This document shows positions 9,039 to 17,050 of a DNA stretch of 31,876 bases, piece by piece. The number at the start of each line of letters is the position of its first letter. Position 1 is the first letter of the stretch. The translations under genes and the position numbers were made by a program. Below the pieces are notes generated by a model that saw nothing but the letters and a program-made list of their open reading frames with translations, searched no databases and had not been told where the DNA came from. Source of the stretch: Myxococcales bacterium (lineage in GTDB: Bacteria > UBA10199 > 2-02-FULL-44-16 > JAAZCA01); contig JAAZCA010000018.1 of assembly GCA_012513515.1 (NCBI GenBank), positions 1-31,876 of the forward strand. The letters are read 5' to 3'.

Positions 9039-11752
9039 TGGCAAAAAAGAGATTATATCTCATCGACGGTTCCAACTACTTATTTCGCGCCTTCTATGCG
9101 ATTCCCAGACTGACCAATTCCAAAGGTTTTCCGACGAACGCCCTCCACGGCTTTGCGAAGATGCTCCTCAAGCTTCAGAAGGAGGGCAAGCCGGAATACA
9201 TGGCGGTTTGCTTCGATCGTCCGGAGCCAACCTTTCGGGACGGGATTTTTGAAAATTACAAGGCCAACAGACAGGCTCCGCCCGAGGATCTCGAAAAACA
9301 GTTTCCATATATGCGCCCGCTTGTCGAGGCACTTGGGCTTAAAGGGGTCGATCTCCCGGGGTACGAGGCCGATGATATCATCGGAACGCTGGCGAAAAAG
9401 TATGCCTCCGATGATACCGAGGTTGTAATAGTCTCCGGCGATAAGGATATGATGCAGCTGATAGGTCCAAATGTCATCATGTACGACGGCATGAAGGATA
9501 AATGGGTTGGCGACAAAGAGGTGATTGAAAAATTTGGCGTTGCTCCGGAAGGTGTGGTTGAAGTTCTCGGTCTGGCGGGGGACTCATCCGACAATGTTCC
9601 CGGGATATCCGGGGTTGGTCCGAAAACTGCTTCCAAACTGATACGGGAATACGGCAGCATAGAAAAGGTCATCAAGAATGCGGAAAGGATCGGTGGCAGC
9701 CTCGGCAAAAAACTTCTGGATGGTGCGGAGCTGGCCCGTATTTCATTGAGCCTAGTTAGGATAGCTACCGATGCCCCGCTCGATATACAACTCAAGGATC
9801 TCGTCCCTAAAAGGATGGGGGGGGAGCAAGCCGTCGCGTTTTTTAAAGAGTTAGAATTTTCAGGGCTTCTGACTGAACTCGGAGAAAATACATTTGAATC
9901 CACAATATCCTTCGAGAAATACTTCACAGTTACAGAAGAAAAAGCTTTGATAAAGCTATGTAACAGCTTAAAAAATAAAGAATATTTATCCATAGACCTC
10001 GAGACTACCTCCCTTGATCCGATCGACGCCAAGATCGTGGGGTTCTCCCTCTCCTGGGAGGCCGGTGAGGCTGCCTATCTTCCCATCGGACATCTTCCTT
10101 CAGCTCCTTCCAACCTCTGCGATCAAGGGCCTCTCTTTGAAATTTCGGACCCTCCGGCACAGCTGACCATCGAGGAGATAAAAAGGCATCTGGGGCCGCT
10201 TCTTGCCGAGCCTTCTCTCCCCCTGATCGGCCAGAATCTGAACTATGATCTTACCGTATTGAAGCAGCACGGTTTTCAATATGCCGGGGTGCACTTTGAT
10301 ACGATGATAGCCTCATATCTGATAGATCCCCTCGGGGAGCATGACCTGGATTCGCTTGCCGAAAAATATCTCGAGCACAGGATGATCCGATATGAGGATG
10401 TCGTAGGGAAGGGTAAATCTGAGATCTGCTTTTCAAGAGTTCCGATAGATTCGGCGCGCGACTATGCCTGCGAGGATGCCGATGTGGCTCTGCGCCTTTT
10501 TCACATATTCAGAAAAGAGATAAAGGAAAAATGCCGCGACCTCTTCAATAAGATAGAGATGCCGTTGATCGATCCCCTTGTGGACATGCAGATAGCGGGG
10601 GTGAAGGTGGATTCCGGAAAGCTTGCCCGGATAGGGGCCGATTTCGCGAATAAGCTGGGATCTCTGGAGAAGAAAATTTTTGAGCTTGCGGGCGAGGAGT
10701 TCAACGTCAATTCTACGAAGCAGCTTGGCGTCATACTGTTTGAAAAGCTCTCCCTCAAAGGGGGCAAAAAAACGAAAACCGGTTATTCCACGAGCCAGGA
10801 GATTCTGGAGGAGCTTTCATCGCAGCATGAACTTCCTGGCAAGGTTCTAGAATACAGGACTCTTTCGAAATTGAAATCCACCTACGTCGATGCGTTGCCC
10901 CAGCTCATATACAAGCGCAGCGGAAGGATTCACACCTCTTTCAATCAGGCCAGAACGGCGACAGGGAGGCTCTCTTCTTCGGATCCGAATCTTCAGAATA
11001 TACCGGTGCGCGGGGAAGAGGGAAGGCGAATTCGCGAGGCTTTTGTAGCTGAAAAGGGTTTCAAACTCCTCTCGGCGGATTATTCCCAGATAGAGTTGCG
11101 CGTTTTGGCCCACATGTCCGGCGACGAAAACCTTCTGCAGGCCTTCGCGGAGGGGCTCGATGTACACGCCATAACGGCCTCCGGAATTTTTGGGGTGCGC
11201 GTGAGGGATGTCACAAGGGAGCAGCGCACGGTCGGCAAGACGGTCAACTTCGCTACGATATACGGTCAGGGGGCCTTCGGGCTTTCAAAACAGCTTGGGA
11301 TTTCTGCGGGTGAGGCGGCGAGTTATATAGAAAATTATTTCAAGAAGTATCCTGCCGTAGCCAAATATCGCGAACTCGTTTTATACGAGGCGAAAAACAG
11401 GGGATACGTCGAGACCCTATTTGGAAGAAGGCGTCCGGTAGGGGAGCTTTCAAGCCAGAACAGGATGGCGGTGCAGATCGCCGAGCGTGTTGCCTTCAAT
11501 ACGGTTTTTCAGGGGACTGCCGCCGATATAATCAAGATAGCCATGATAGATATACATGCCGGGATAGGCGATATTTCCAAAGGGGCGAAGATGATAGTCC
11601 AGGTTCATGACGAACTCCTCTTTGAGGTCCCTGATGGAGATTGTGAGGTTTTGAAGAGCTTCGTAGTTTCGAAGATGGAGGGGGCGGCGCAACTCAAAGT
11701 TCCGCTTGTGGTCGATGTTGGAATAGCCGATAACTGGGCCGAAGCCCACTGA
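9038..11752 (+). CDS. polA: DNA polymerase I
   Basis: This full-length 904-residue repair and Okazaki-fragment polymerase has three domains. The 5'-3' nuclease (about 1-290) shows LIDGSNYLFRAFY, the ADDIIGT motif, VSGDKDMMQ and the helix-hairpin-helix around GISGVGPKTASK. The 3'-5' proofreading domain (about 300-500) keeps its acidic residues: Asp320 and Glu322 in SIDLETTS, NLNYDL, and YACEDAD, so proofreading is probably active. The polymerase domain has motif A (LLSADYSQIELRVLAHMSGD), motif B (RTVGKTVNFATIYGQGAFG) and motif C (VQVHDELLFEV). The start overlaps the folC stop by one base. Its position at the end of a signalling operon is uncommon. Confidence 0.97.
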   Translation: MAKKRLYLIDGSNYLFRAFYAIPRLTNSKGFPTNALHGFAKMLLKLQKEGKPEYMAVCFDRPEPTFRDGIFENYKANRQAPPEDLEKQFPYMRPLVEALGLKGVDLPGYEADDIIGTLAKKYASDDTEVVIVSGDKDMMQLIGPNVIMYDGMKDKWVGDKEVIEKFGVAPEGVVEVLGLAGDSSDNVPGISGVGPKTASKLIREYGSIEKVIKNAERIGGSLGKKLLDGAELARISLSLVRIATDAPLDIQLKDLVPKRMGGEQAVAFFKELEFSGLLTELGENTFESTISFEKYFTVTEEKALIKLCNSLKNKEYLSIDLETTSLDPIDAKIVGFSLSWEAGEAAYLPIGHLPSAPSNLCDQGPLFEISDPPAQLTIEEIKRHLGPLLAEPSLPLIGQNLNYDLTVLKQHGFQYAGVHFDTMIASYLIDPLGEHDLDSLAEKYLEHRMIRYEDVVGKGKSEICFSRVPIDSARDYACEDADVALRLFHIFRKEIKEKCRDLFNKIEMPLIDPLVDMQIAGVKVDSGKLARIGADFANKLGSLEKKIFELAGEEFNVNSTKQLGVILFEKLSLKGGKKTKTGYSTSQEILEELSSQHELPGKVLEYRTLSKLKSTYVDALPQLIYKRSGRIHTSFNQARTATGRLSSSDPNLQNIPVRGEEGRRIREAFVAEKGFKLLSADYSQIELRVLAHMSGDENLLQAFAEGLDVHAITASGIFGVRVRDVTREQRTVGKTVNFATIYGQGAFGLSKQLGISAGEAASYIENYFKKYPAVAKYRELVLYEAKNRGYVETLFGRRRPVGELSSQNRMAVQIAERVAFNTVFQGTAADIIKIAMIDIHAGIGDISKGAKMIVQVHDELLFEVPDGDCEVLKSFVVSKMEGAAQLKVPLVVDVGIADNWAEAH

Positions 11753-11770
11753 TTAATCTGGGGAGGAAAT

Positions 11771-12877
11771 ATGTCTGAGAAAATTATGCTGCTTCCGGTG
11801 GATATGGCAAAAGAGTTCATGAACGACGTTCTTGTCGGCATGGGCGTTCCGAAGGAGGACGCGCTCATCTGTCGGGACGTCCTTATAGCTTCGGATCTCA
11901 AAGGGATCGATTCGCACGGCATCGGCAGGCTCAAGATGTATTATGACAGAATAAAACTCGGCGTGCAGAAACCCGTAACAGAGTTAGAGATCGTAAAAGA
12001 TACCGAGACGACTGCCGTGGTCGACGGGCATCATGGCATGGGGCATGTTATCGGGTTCAGGTCAATGCGCATTGCGATCGATAAGGCGAAAAAATTCGGA
12101 CTCGGCGCGGTGGCCGTTAGAAATTCCACGCACTACGGAATAGCCGGATACTATCCCGAAATGGCCGTGAAGGAAAATATGGCGGGATTCACATTCACCA
12201 ATGCCAGACCATCCATCGCGCCTACATTTGGAGTGGAACCGCTGCTCGGCACGAATCCTCTTACCTTCGGAGCTCCCACTGATGAGCCTTTCCCGTTCGT
12301 GATCGACTGCGCCACATCGATAACTCAGCGTGGGAAGCTGGAGCTCTACGATCGTCAGGAGAAGGAGACCCCAGTCGGACTTGCGATCAACAACCTCGGG
12401 CAATCCCTTACCGATACGAAAAAGCTGCTCTCGGCGCTAACGAAGGGGGATGCCGCGCTTCTTCCGATAGGTGGAGAGAGCGAACTCTATGGCGGGCATA
12501 AGGGATATGGTTGGGCGGTGATGGTCGAGATTCTCTCTGCGGCGCTACAGGATGGTGCCTATTTGAAGGGGCTCCTCGGTGAAGATGAATCGGGCAAGCC
12601 TGCTCCGTACAGACTCGGCCACTTCTTTCTCGCTATAGATATCGAGCATTTCATCCCGATATCTATCTTCAAGAAGATCGCTGGAAATATCGTAAGGACT
12701 CTCAGGAATTCACAGAAGGTTCCAGGTGCCGGGAGGATCTACACCGCAGGGGAGAAGGAATACGAGTCGGAGCGGCTCAGGGGGAAAGAGGGAATCCCGA
12801 TAAACAACAATTTGAGAAAAAATCTTATCACTATGCGCGACGAGCTGGGCCTGGCGAAGTATCAAACGAGCTTTTAG
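11771..12877 (+). CDS. Malate/L-lactate dehydrogenase family (Ldh2) oxidoreductase
   Basis: This 368-residue protein belongs to the NAD(P)-dependent Ldh2 family, which reduces 2-keto acids (malate, lactate, ureidoglycolate, sulfolactate and similar) and is unrelated to classic Rossmann-fold LDH/MDH. Visible family features are DSHGIGRL near the N-terminus, NSTHYGIAGYY with the likely catalytic His, the nucleotide-site region GTNPLTFGAP, and GGHKGYG. Substrate cannot be assigned by eye. The start has GGGGAGGAAAT just before the ATG, 18 bases after polA. It converges on the HAD gene with only nine bases between the stops and no clear terminator. Confidence 0.9.
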   Translation: MSEKIMLLPVDMAKEFMNDVLVGMGVPKEDALICRDVLIASDLKGIDSHGIGRLKMYYDRIKLGVQKPVTELEIVKDTETTAVVDGHHGMGHVIGFRSMRIAIDKAKKFGLGAVAVRNSTHYGIAGYYPEMAVKENMAGFTFTNARPSIAPTFGVEPLLGTNPLTFGAPTDEPFPFVIDCATSITQRGKLELYDRQEKETPVGLAINNLGQSLTDTKKLLSALTKGDAALLPIGGESELYGGHKGYGWAVMVEILSAALQDGAYLKGLLGEDESGKPAPYRLGHFFLAIDIEHFIPISIFKKIAGNIVRTLRNSQKVPGAGRIYTAGEKEYESERLRGKEGIPINNNLRKNLITMRDELGLAKYQTSF

Positions 12878-12886
12878 GAGGTGTGG

Positions 12887-13678
12887 CTACCCGCTGCATC
12901 CGGCGCTTATTATTTTGTCCGCCAGTTCCGCGAAGCCTTTTCCCGATTTCGATTTCGTTATGAACTTGGGCATCGATTTTATCCTGTTTGCAAAGTCCAT
13001 CACGTTTGCAACTCCTACGCTCAGGTCGAAGAAATCGAACATCGGTTCGTCGTTGGGAGAGTCACCGCAGAAAGTGAATAGGCTGTTTTTCTTTTCGACA
13101 TCTATCCCGAGTTCGTTTTTTGCGAATATCTTGGCTGTGGTGAGTTTATTGTAATCGCCGAACCATCCATTGATGTGGATCGAGCTGATCTTGGTCGTGG
13201 CTCCGTGCCGCTTGAATATTTCCTCGACCTTTTCGATATCGGCATCGGAGAGCCTGGGGACGTCCTCGCAGAAATCTATGGCGAGCTCAAATTCCCGATA
13301 ATCCTGGTCGCTGGATATCCCCGCAGATGGGACCTCGGAGAGAACTTCAGCGCGTATCTTTTCCAAACCCTGCTTGAATTCCCCACGCCGGGATTTGTCC
13401 GCTGTGTAGTACTTCTGCATTCTGCCTTCCTTCATCATGAAGTAAAAGGCGCCGTTTTCACCGACTATAGCCTCGACGGGCCACATCCGAGCTATATGAT
13501 CACACCATCCGGCGGGGCGCCCGGTTATGGGGACGATGACTTTTCCTGCCTCCTTCAGTTTCCACATCGCCGCGTAGGCCTCGGGTCTTATTTTACCCTC
13601 GCTGGAAAGGGTGTCATCTATGTCGAAAAAGATGACCCGTATATTCTCCGCCTGCAGTTCTGAAATATCTTTTGGCAT
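12887..13678 (-). CDS. HAD-superfamily (IIB/Cof-like) phosphatase
   Basis: This 263-residue protein has all four HAD motifs: FFDIDDT (Asp19 nucleophile, Asp21), the threonine in PITGRP (Thr52), the lysine in NKLTTAK (Lys178), and GDSPNDEPMF (Asp206, Asp210). The large C2-type cap between motifs II and III places it with the Cof / sucrose-phosphatase / mannosyl-3-phosphoglycerate phosphatase branch, which mostly hydrolyses sugar phosphates. The exact substrate is unknown. An AAAGGA ribosome site lies a few bases before the ATG. It stands alone on its strand and converges on the Ldh2 gene. It is the last gene before the right copy of the inverted repeat. Confidence 0.88.
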   Translation of the reverse strand: MPKDISELQAENIRVIFFDIDDTLSSEGKIRPEAYAAMWKLKEAGKVIVPITGRPAGWCDHIARMWPVEAIVGENGAFYFMMKEGRMQKYYTADKSRRGEFKQGLEKIRAEVLSEVPSAGISSDQDYREFELAIDFCEDVPRLSDADIEKVEEIFKRHGATTKISSIHINGWFGDYNKLTTAKIFAKNELGIDVEKKNSLFTFCGDSPNDEPMFDFFDLSVGVANVMDFANRIKSMPKFITKSKSGKGFAELADKIISAGCSG

Positions 13679-13703
13679 AATTGAGTTTTCCTTTCAAAGA
13701 CGG

Positions 13704-13732
13704 GCGATATCAATTAGATTGGCGCAAGTCAA
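13704..13732 (-). promoter_or_regulatory. Candidate sigma-70 promoter for the HAD phosphatase
   Basis: On the - strand, TTGACT (13727-13732) is followed after 17 bases by TATCGC (13704-13709), some 25 bases before the start codon. The -35 box is strong and the -10 box weak. Confidence 0.3.
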
Positions 13733-13820
13733 ACCGGGAAGTGAAGACGGAGGAGGCGCAATTATACCGAAGGGCCCCTGAAGAGATCATCTCTATATGC
13801 TTCGACATTACTATAGGAAT

Positions 13821-13971
13821 CTCTGAAAAGCTAGCGGCAACAATAACTTCGACCATGGACAATTGACCATCGACCAAAACATCAAGAAGCTAGAATCTAG
13901 AAGTGAGAAGCAATATTTTTACAGGCGAGATTTTTCTAGCTTCTAGCCTCTCGCTTCTAGCTTCTGTTTTT
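13821..13971 (-). repeat. Long inverted repeat, right copy (partner at 1-151)
   Basis: The reverse complement of this segment matches 1-151 at 147 of 151 positions with no gap. Similarity stops at 13820/13821, next to CTCTGAAAAG. On the other side it reaches 13971, the limit set by the window start. It contains the same GCTAGAAG reiterations and a cleaner version of the near-palindrome around CAATTG (13862). It lies in non-coding DNA. Confidence 0.95.
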
Positions 13972-14083
13972 CCCAGTCACGGTTGTTACGGGGATGACAA
14001 TCGCATAGTTTTTAGAGGTGCCCTGAATTTGCTGATTTTTAAGAGGTTACTTATAGAAGGATGAGCTGCGAAAACAGTACACG

Positions 14084-15109
14084 TCAACCATTGATCTGAA
14101 ATTGCATCAGCGTATCGCCTATTTGTATCTCATCCCCGTTGGAAAGGACGTGTTCACTGACGCGCTCTCCATTGACGAAGGTTCCGTTCGAACTGTTCAA
14201 ATCCTCGACGACGAACTCGTTTCCGTGCTGCTGTATTTGGGCGTGCTGTCTGCTGCATTTTGAATCGCGCAGAGTCACGGTGTTTGATTCGGCGCGGCCG
14301 AAGGAGACAATACCCTTCAGGGGGTAGGCTGTCCCCGACATCTCCCCGCTGATTACAAGTATCCTCGGGTGTGGCGATCTTCCCCCGATGATCTCCTCGA
14401 TGGGGGCTTTTATCGTGCTGCTCTCCTCTGTTTGATCCGGTTCTCTGGATTCGGGTTCCGAAGATTCGGCCGAGAAGTAGTCATCCTGCGGTTCCTCGGA
14501 AAGAAGCAGGTTGACTGCGTCGGTTTCGCGGTCGAGCTCGGTGGATGGACTCGTGGTGTCCGCTTCTCTTATCGCAGATATCATGGGGTCTTCCGAAAAC
14601 TCGGAGATCTCCTCTTCGGGGTGGCTTTCCTCCTGCTTTACGAAGAGCCCATCGTCGTCCTCGAATATCGATTGATATCTGCTGATATTACTCTCCACTG
14701 CTGCGAGGACCGTCTCGAACTTACGAATCTTTTCCTGTTCTGCCTTGGAGGCTTCCCTAAATTCGTTCTCGGCGAATTCTCCCAGCGTGTTACGGAAATT
14801 GACCTCTTCGAGCTTATGCTTATGTTCGGCGAGTTGACCGTTGATTTTGGAGCGGGTGCTTTCGAGTATGCTGAGTTCTTTGTCGATCTCCTCTTTTTTT
14901 TCAAGGAGCGAGTCGGTGGAGCTGGCGAGCCTCTCTTCATAATCTTTTCTGACTCGCTCATAAACTTTTTCGGTTACCTGACCCTTGTGTTCCTCTATTC
15001 TTCTGAGGCGGTCTTTGATGACGCGCCATTCTTCCATAGCGTGCGTCGCCGCCTCGACCAGCGCGTGGTTGATTGGAAATTCAAGTTCTATAGGCTTCTC
15101 CGCCGTCAT
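14084..15109 (-). CDS. FHA-domain protein with long coiled coil
   Basis: This 341-residue protein has a helical, charged region (about 15-140, probable coiled coil), a very acidic low-complexity linker (about 140-235), and a C-terminal FHA domain (about 248-341). The phosphopeptide-binding residues of FHA domains are visible: GR at 271-272, Ser286-Arg287 with His289, and Asn308-Gly309. FHA domains bind phosphothreonine, so this is likely an adaptor in Ser/Thr kinase signalling; no such kinase is encoded in the window. An upstream in-frame ATG at 15178 adds 23 residues, but the ATG at 15109 has AGGAG six bases upstream and is preferred. It follows lplA on the same strand by about 120 bases. 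No signal peptide or membrane span is seen. Confidence 0.85.
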   Translation of the reverse strand: MTAEKPIELEFPINHALVEAATHAMEEWRVIKDRLRRIEEHKGQVTEKVYERVRKDYEERLASSTDSLLEKKEEIDKELSILESTRSKINGQLAEHKHKLEEVNFRNTLGEFAENEFREASKAEQEKIRKFETVLAAVESNISRYQSIFEDDDGLFVKQEESHPEEEISEFSEDPMISAIREADTTSPSTELDRETDAVNLLLSEEPQDDYFSAESSEPESREPDQTEESSTIKAPIEEIIGGRSPHPRILVISGEMSGTAYPLKGIVSFGRAESNTVTLRDSKCSRQHAQIQQHGNEFVVEDLNSSNGTFVNGERVSEHVLSNGDEIQIGDTLMQFQING

Positions 15110-15228
15110 TTTGATCTCCTGTGCATTTTTGGGTTTCCGACAGCGGGCGATAATATGGAAGAGGGGGAGGACGGTCAATATTTCTTTTGCCGTCCGATGG
15201 CCAATTGAATCTTAAAATTTGCAAGCTC

Positions 15229-15972
15229 TCATCGCTGCGTAGTCCAGCCTCTTTCCGAATATCTGATCCTCGCTATTTCCAGCGCCCTTGACAGCTCCTC
15301 GGGGAGATAGTCTCCCCTGCGCCATTTTTTACCCTTTGTGAAGGCGTGAAAGAGGGCTTGTCCGAGCTCTCCTCTGCTTATGCGAGGATTTTGCTCTTTG
15401 ACGGAGGAGACCCTTTTCATGACGCTTTTTACGAGTTTGTCGCGCATTTTTTCGTCGGGGACCCTCAGCAGTGAGAACATCTTCTCAACATCTACGCTGT
15501 AGAGAATCGTGCCGTGCTGCAGGAGGACGCCTTTCTTTCTGGTCTGCGCGCTGCCAGAGAGCTTCCGTTCGTTGATGACGACGTCGTTGATGGGGCTGAA
15601 GCGGGCAGCTATTCCAATGCTGGTAAGGGCCTCCACGATATGCCCACAGATGACTTCGTAGCTTGCAGCTATCTCGCTGGGGTAGATTTGTTCGGGTGCT
15701 ATGAGGGAGTAGGTGATTTCGCCCTTCCTGTCGTGATAAACCGCTCCCCCTCCTGTAATCCTTCTGACGATCTCTGTTCCGGAGGAGCGGCATGCCTCTT
15801 CATTCACCTCATTTTCATACCCCTGAAAATAGCCTATGCTTACAGCGGAGGGGTTCCAGGAGTAGAATCGTATAGTCGGATCAGCCCCCAGGCGAACCCT
15901 CTCCATAATAGCCTCGTCCAGCGCCATATTCATGGCGGCGCAAAAATCTTTTTCAGGGATTATTCTCCACAT
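15229..15972 (-). CDS. lplA: Lipoate-protein ligase, catalytic subunit
   Basis: This 247-residue protein of the BPL/LplA/LipB fold attaches lipoate to the lysine of E2 or GcvH proteins through lipoyl-AMP. The lipoyl-binding loop RRITGGGAVYHD (70-81), the motif KLSGSAQ with the catalytic Lys137, and HGTILYSVD are present. The C-terminal accessory domain of the E. coli enzyme is absent from this chain; it is encoded by the gene just upstream (15960-16238). The ATG overlaps that gene by 13 bases and has only a weak ribosome site, which suggests translational coupling. An octanoyltransferase (LipM-type) function is the main alternative, but the adjoining accessory-domain gene favours the bipartite ligase. 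Confidence 0.88.
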   Translation of the reverse strand: MWRIIPEKDFCAAMNMALDEAIMERVRLGADPTIRFYSWNPSAVSIGYFQGYENEVNEEACRSSGTEIVRRITGGGAVYHDRKGEITYSLIAPEQIYPSEIAASYEVICGHIVEALTSIGIAARFSPINDVVINERKLSGSAQTRKKGVLLQHGTILYSVDVEKMFSLLRVPDEKMRDKLVKSVMKRVSSVKEQNPRISRGELGQALFHAFTKGKKWRRGDYLPEELSRALEIARIRYSERGWTTQR

Positions 15973-16238
15973 GCCATACTCACTACGGTTACGATATCTT
16001 GAGTCGAGGCTCCGATGAGTTGTGATTCCGAAAGTTCAAGCGAGAGCGCCTCAACGCATGCTTTGGAATCCAGGGGTATGGGTCGTCCGGCGAAGAGTTT
16101 CTCAATTTTCGAAATATCTTCCTCCGGGTGCAGGAAGAAGTCGCCGGTTATCATGGCGTCCTTTATCTTTCCATCTTCTACGCAGACTTTCGCGCGCAGC
16201 ATCTTTCCGCCATGGACCTTGTAAATCGTCTCAGCCAT
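15960..16238 (-). CDS. lplB: Lipoate-protein ligase accessory subunit (LplB, stand-alone C-terminal domain)
   Basis: A 92-residue protein that looks like the C-terminal accessory domain of lipoate-protein ligase. Visible features are KVHGGKMLRAKV near the start, then an EDGKIKDAMITGDFF strand-turn-strand and a helix beginning PEEDISKIEKLF. In Thermoplasma acidophilum this domain is a separate protein that LplA needs for lipoate activation, and the arrangement here is the same. The ATG at 16238 follows AAGGAG. It precedes and overlaps lplA, so the two subunits should be made together. The call rests on recognition by eye of the domain, strengthened by the neighbour. Confidence 0.83.
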   Translation of the reverse strand: MAETIYKVHGGKMLRAKVCVEDGKIKDAMITGDFFLHPEEDISKIEKLFAGRPIPLDSKACVEALSLELSESQLIGASTQDIVTVVSMACGE

Positions 16239-16376
16239 AAAACTCCTTATAGATCTGGCGACTTTATTGAAAGAAGTTGCTTTTTAGCAAGCTGAAAGAA
16301 GTTCTTTTCGTTGCATGTGCCGCCGAATTATCATATTTCTGAGGCCTGCCATTCAGGAATTTTGGGAGGAGGGATT

Positions 16377-17018
16377 ATGGAAATAGCCAAATTCATAGAT
16401 CACACGCTGCTAAAGCAGGAAGCCATCCCCGCCGATATAGAAAAACTGTGCAAGGAGGCGATCTCGAACAGATTTGCCGCTGTATGCGTCAATCCTGTCT
16501 ATGTTCCGCTTGCGGCCAAGCTGCTGGGCGGGAGCGGGGTGGAGGTGGCTACGGTAGTGGGTTTCCCTCTCGGCGCTAACACTTCTCGCACTAAAGTCCA
16601 GGAGACCGAGGAAGCGCTTGTCAACGGTGCAACCGAGATCGACATGGTCATGGCCATAGGCCTCTATAAGGCCGGGAGCTTTGCGGAGGTGAGGAAGGAT
16701 ATAGAGATGGTGGTCCGGGCCGCTGCAGGCCGCACTGTGAAGGTCATCTTAGAGAGCTGTCTGCTTACCGAGAAGGAAATTGAGGATGCGAGCATCATCT
16801 CCGCCGACGCCGGAGCCGCCTACGTCAAGACTTCCACCGGCTTTTCAACCGGCGGAGCCACCGTCGAAGCGGTAGCCGCGATGAAGAGGGCGGTCGGCGA
16901 TAGGTGTAAGATAAAGGCCAGCGGAGGAATCAGGACGCGCGATGTTGCTCTGCTTATGATAGATGCCGGCGCATCGAGGATAGGGACATCCTCGGGTGTG
17001 GCTATAGTGAATCCATAG
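16377..17018 (+). CDS. deoC: Deoxyribose-phosphate aldolase
   Basis: This 213-residue class I aldolase cleaves 2-deoxyribose-5-phosphate to glyceraldehyde-3-phosphate and acetaldehyde in nucleoside catabolism. The Schiff-base lysine is Lys151 in YVKTSTGF; Asp89 in EIDMVM and Lys180 in KIKASGGIR are the other catalytic residues. Length is typical of the short bacterial form. An in-frame ATG at 16311 would add 22 residues, but GGGAGGAGGG lies just before the ATG at 16377, where the family starts. It is followed after 32 bases by a purine nucleoside phosphorylase, forming a small deoxynucleoside salvage pair; the pentose mutase between the two steps is not encoded here. Confidence 0.95.
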   Translation: MEIAKFIDHTLLKQEAIPADIEKLCKEAISNRFAAVCVNPVYVPLAAKLLGGSGVEVATVVGFPLGANTSRTKVQETEEALVNGATEIDMVMAIGLYKAGSFAEVRKDIEMVVRAAAGRTVKVILESCLLTEKEIEDASIISADAGAAYVKTSTGFSTGGATVEAVAAMKRAVGDRCKIKASGGIRTRDVALLMIDAGASRIGTSSGVAIVNP

Positions 17019-17050
17019 CGCGTAGAAGCCATTTTCAAAACGGAGGGATT

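Larger units (their letters stand above)
13679..14083. other. Intergenic region between the HAD and FHA genes
   Basis: This 405 bp stretch has no convincing gene. It holds the HAD promoter candidate, then the right inverted-repeat copy (13821-13971). Directly outside that copy is a short segment (13973-14000) with CCAGTCACG and GGGGATGAC, words also found, or nearly so, in the dispersed repeat at 29967-30082. The rest, up to the end of the FHA gene, shows nothing I can name. Confidence 0.6.

Noticed and set aside
16268-16303. Direct repeat TGAAAGAAGTT twice before deoC
   Set aside because: Only 11 bases, 25 apart, in A/T-rich sequence; too short to support an operator call without comparison.
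16239-16376. Sigma-54 promoter (GG-N10-GC) in this and other gaps
   Set aside because: I scanned the larger intergenic gaps by eye for a TGGC...TTGC pair at the right spacing, as expected targets of the three activators, and found none that fits.
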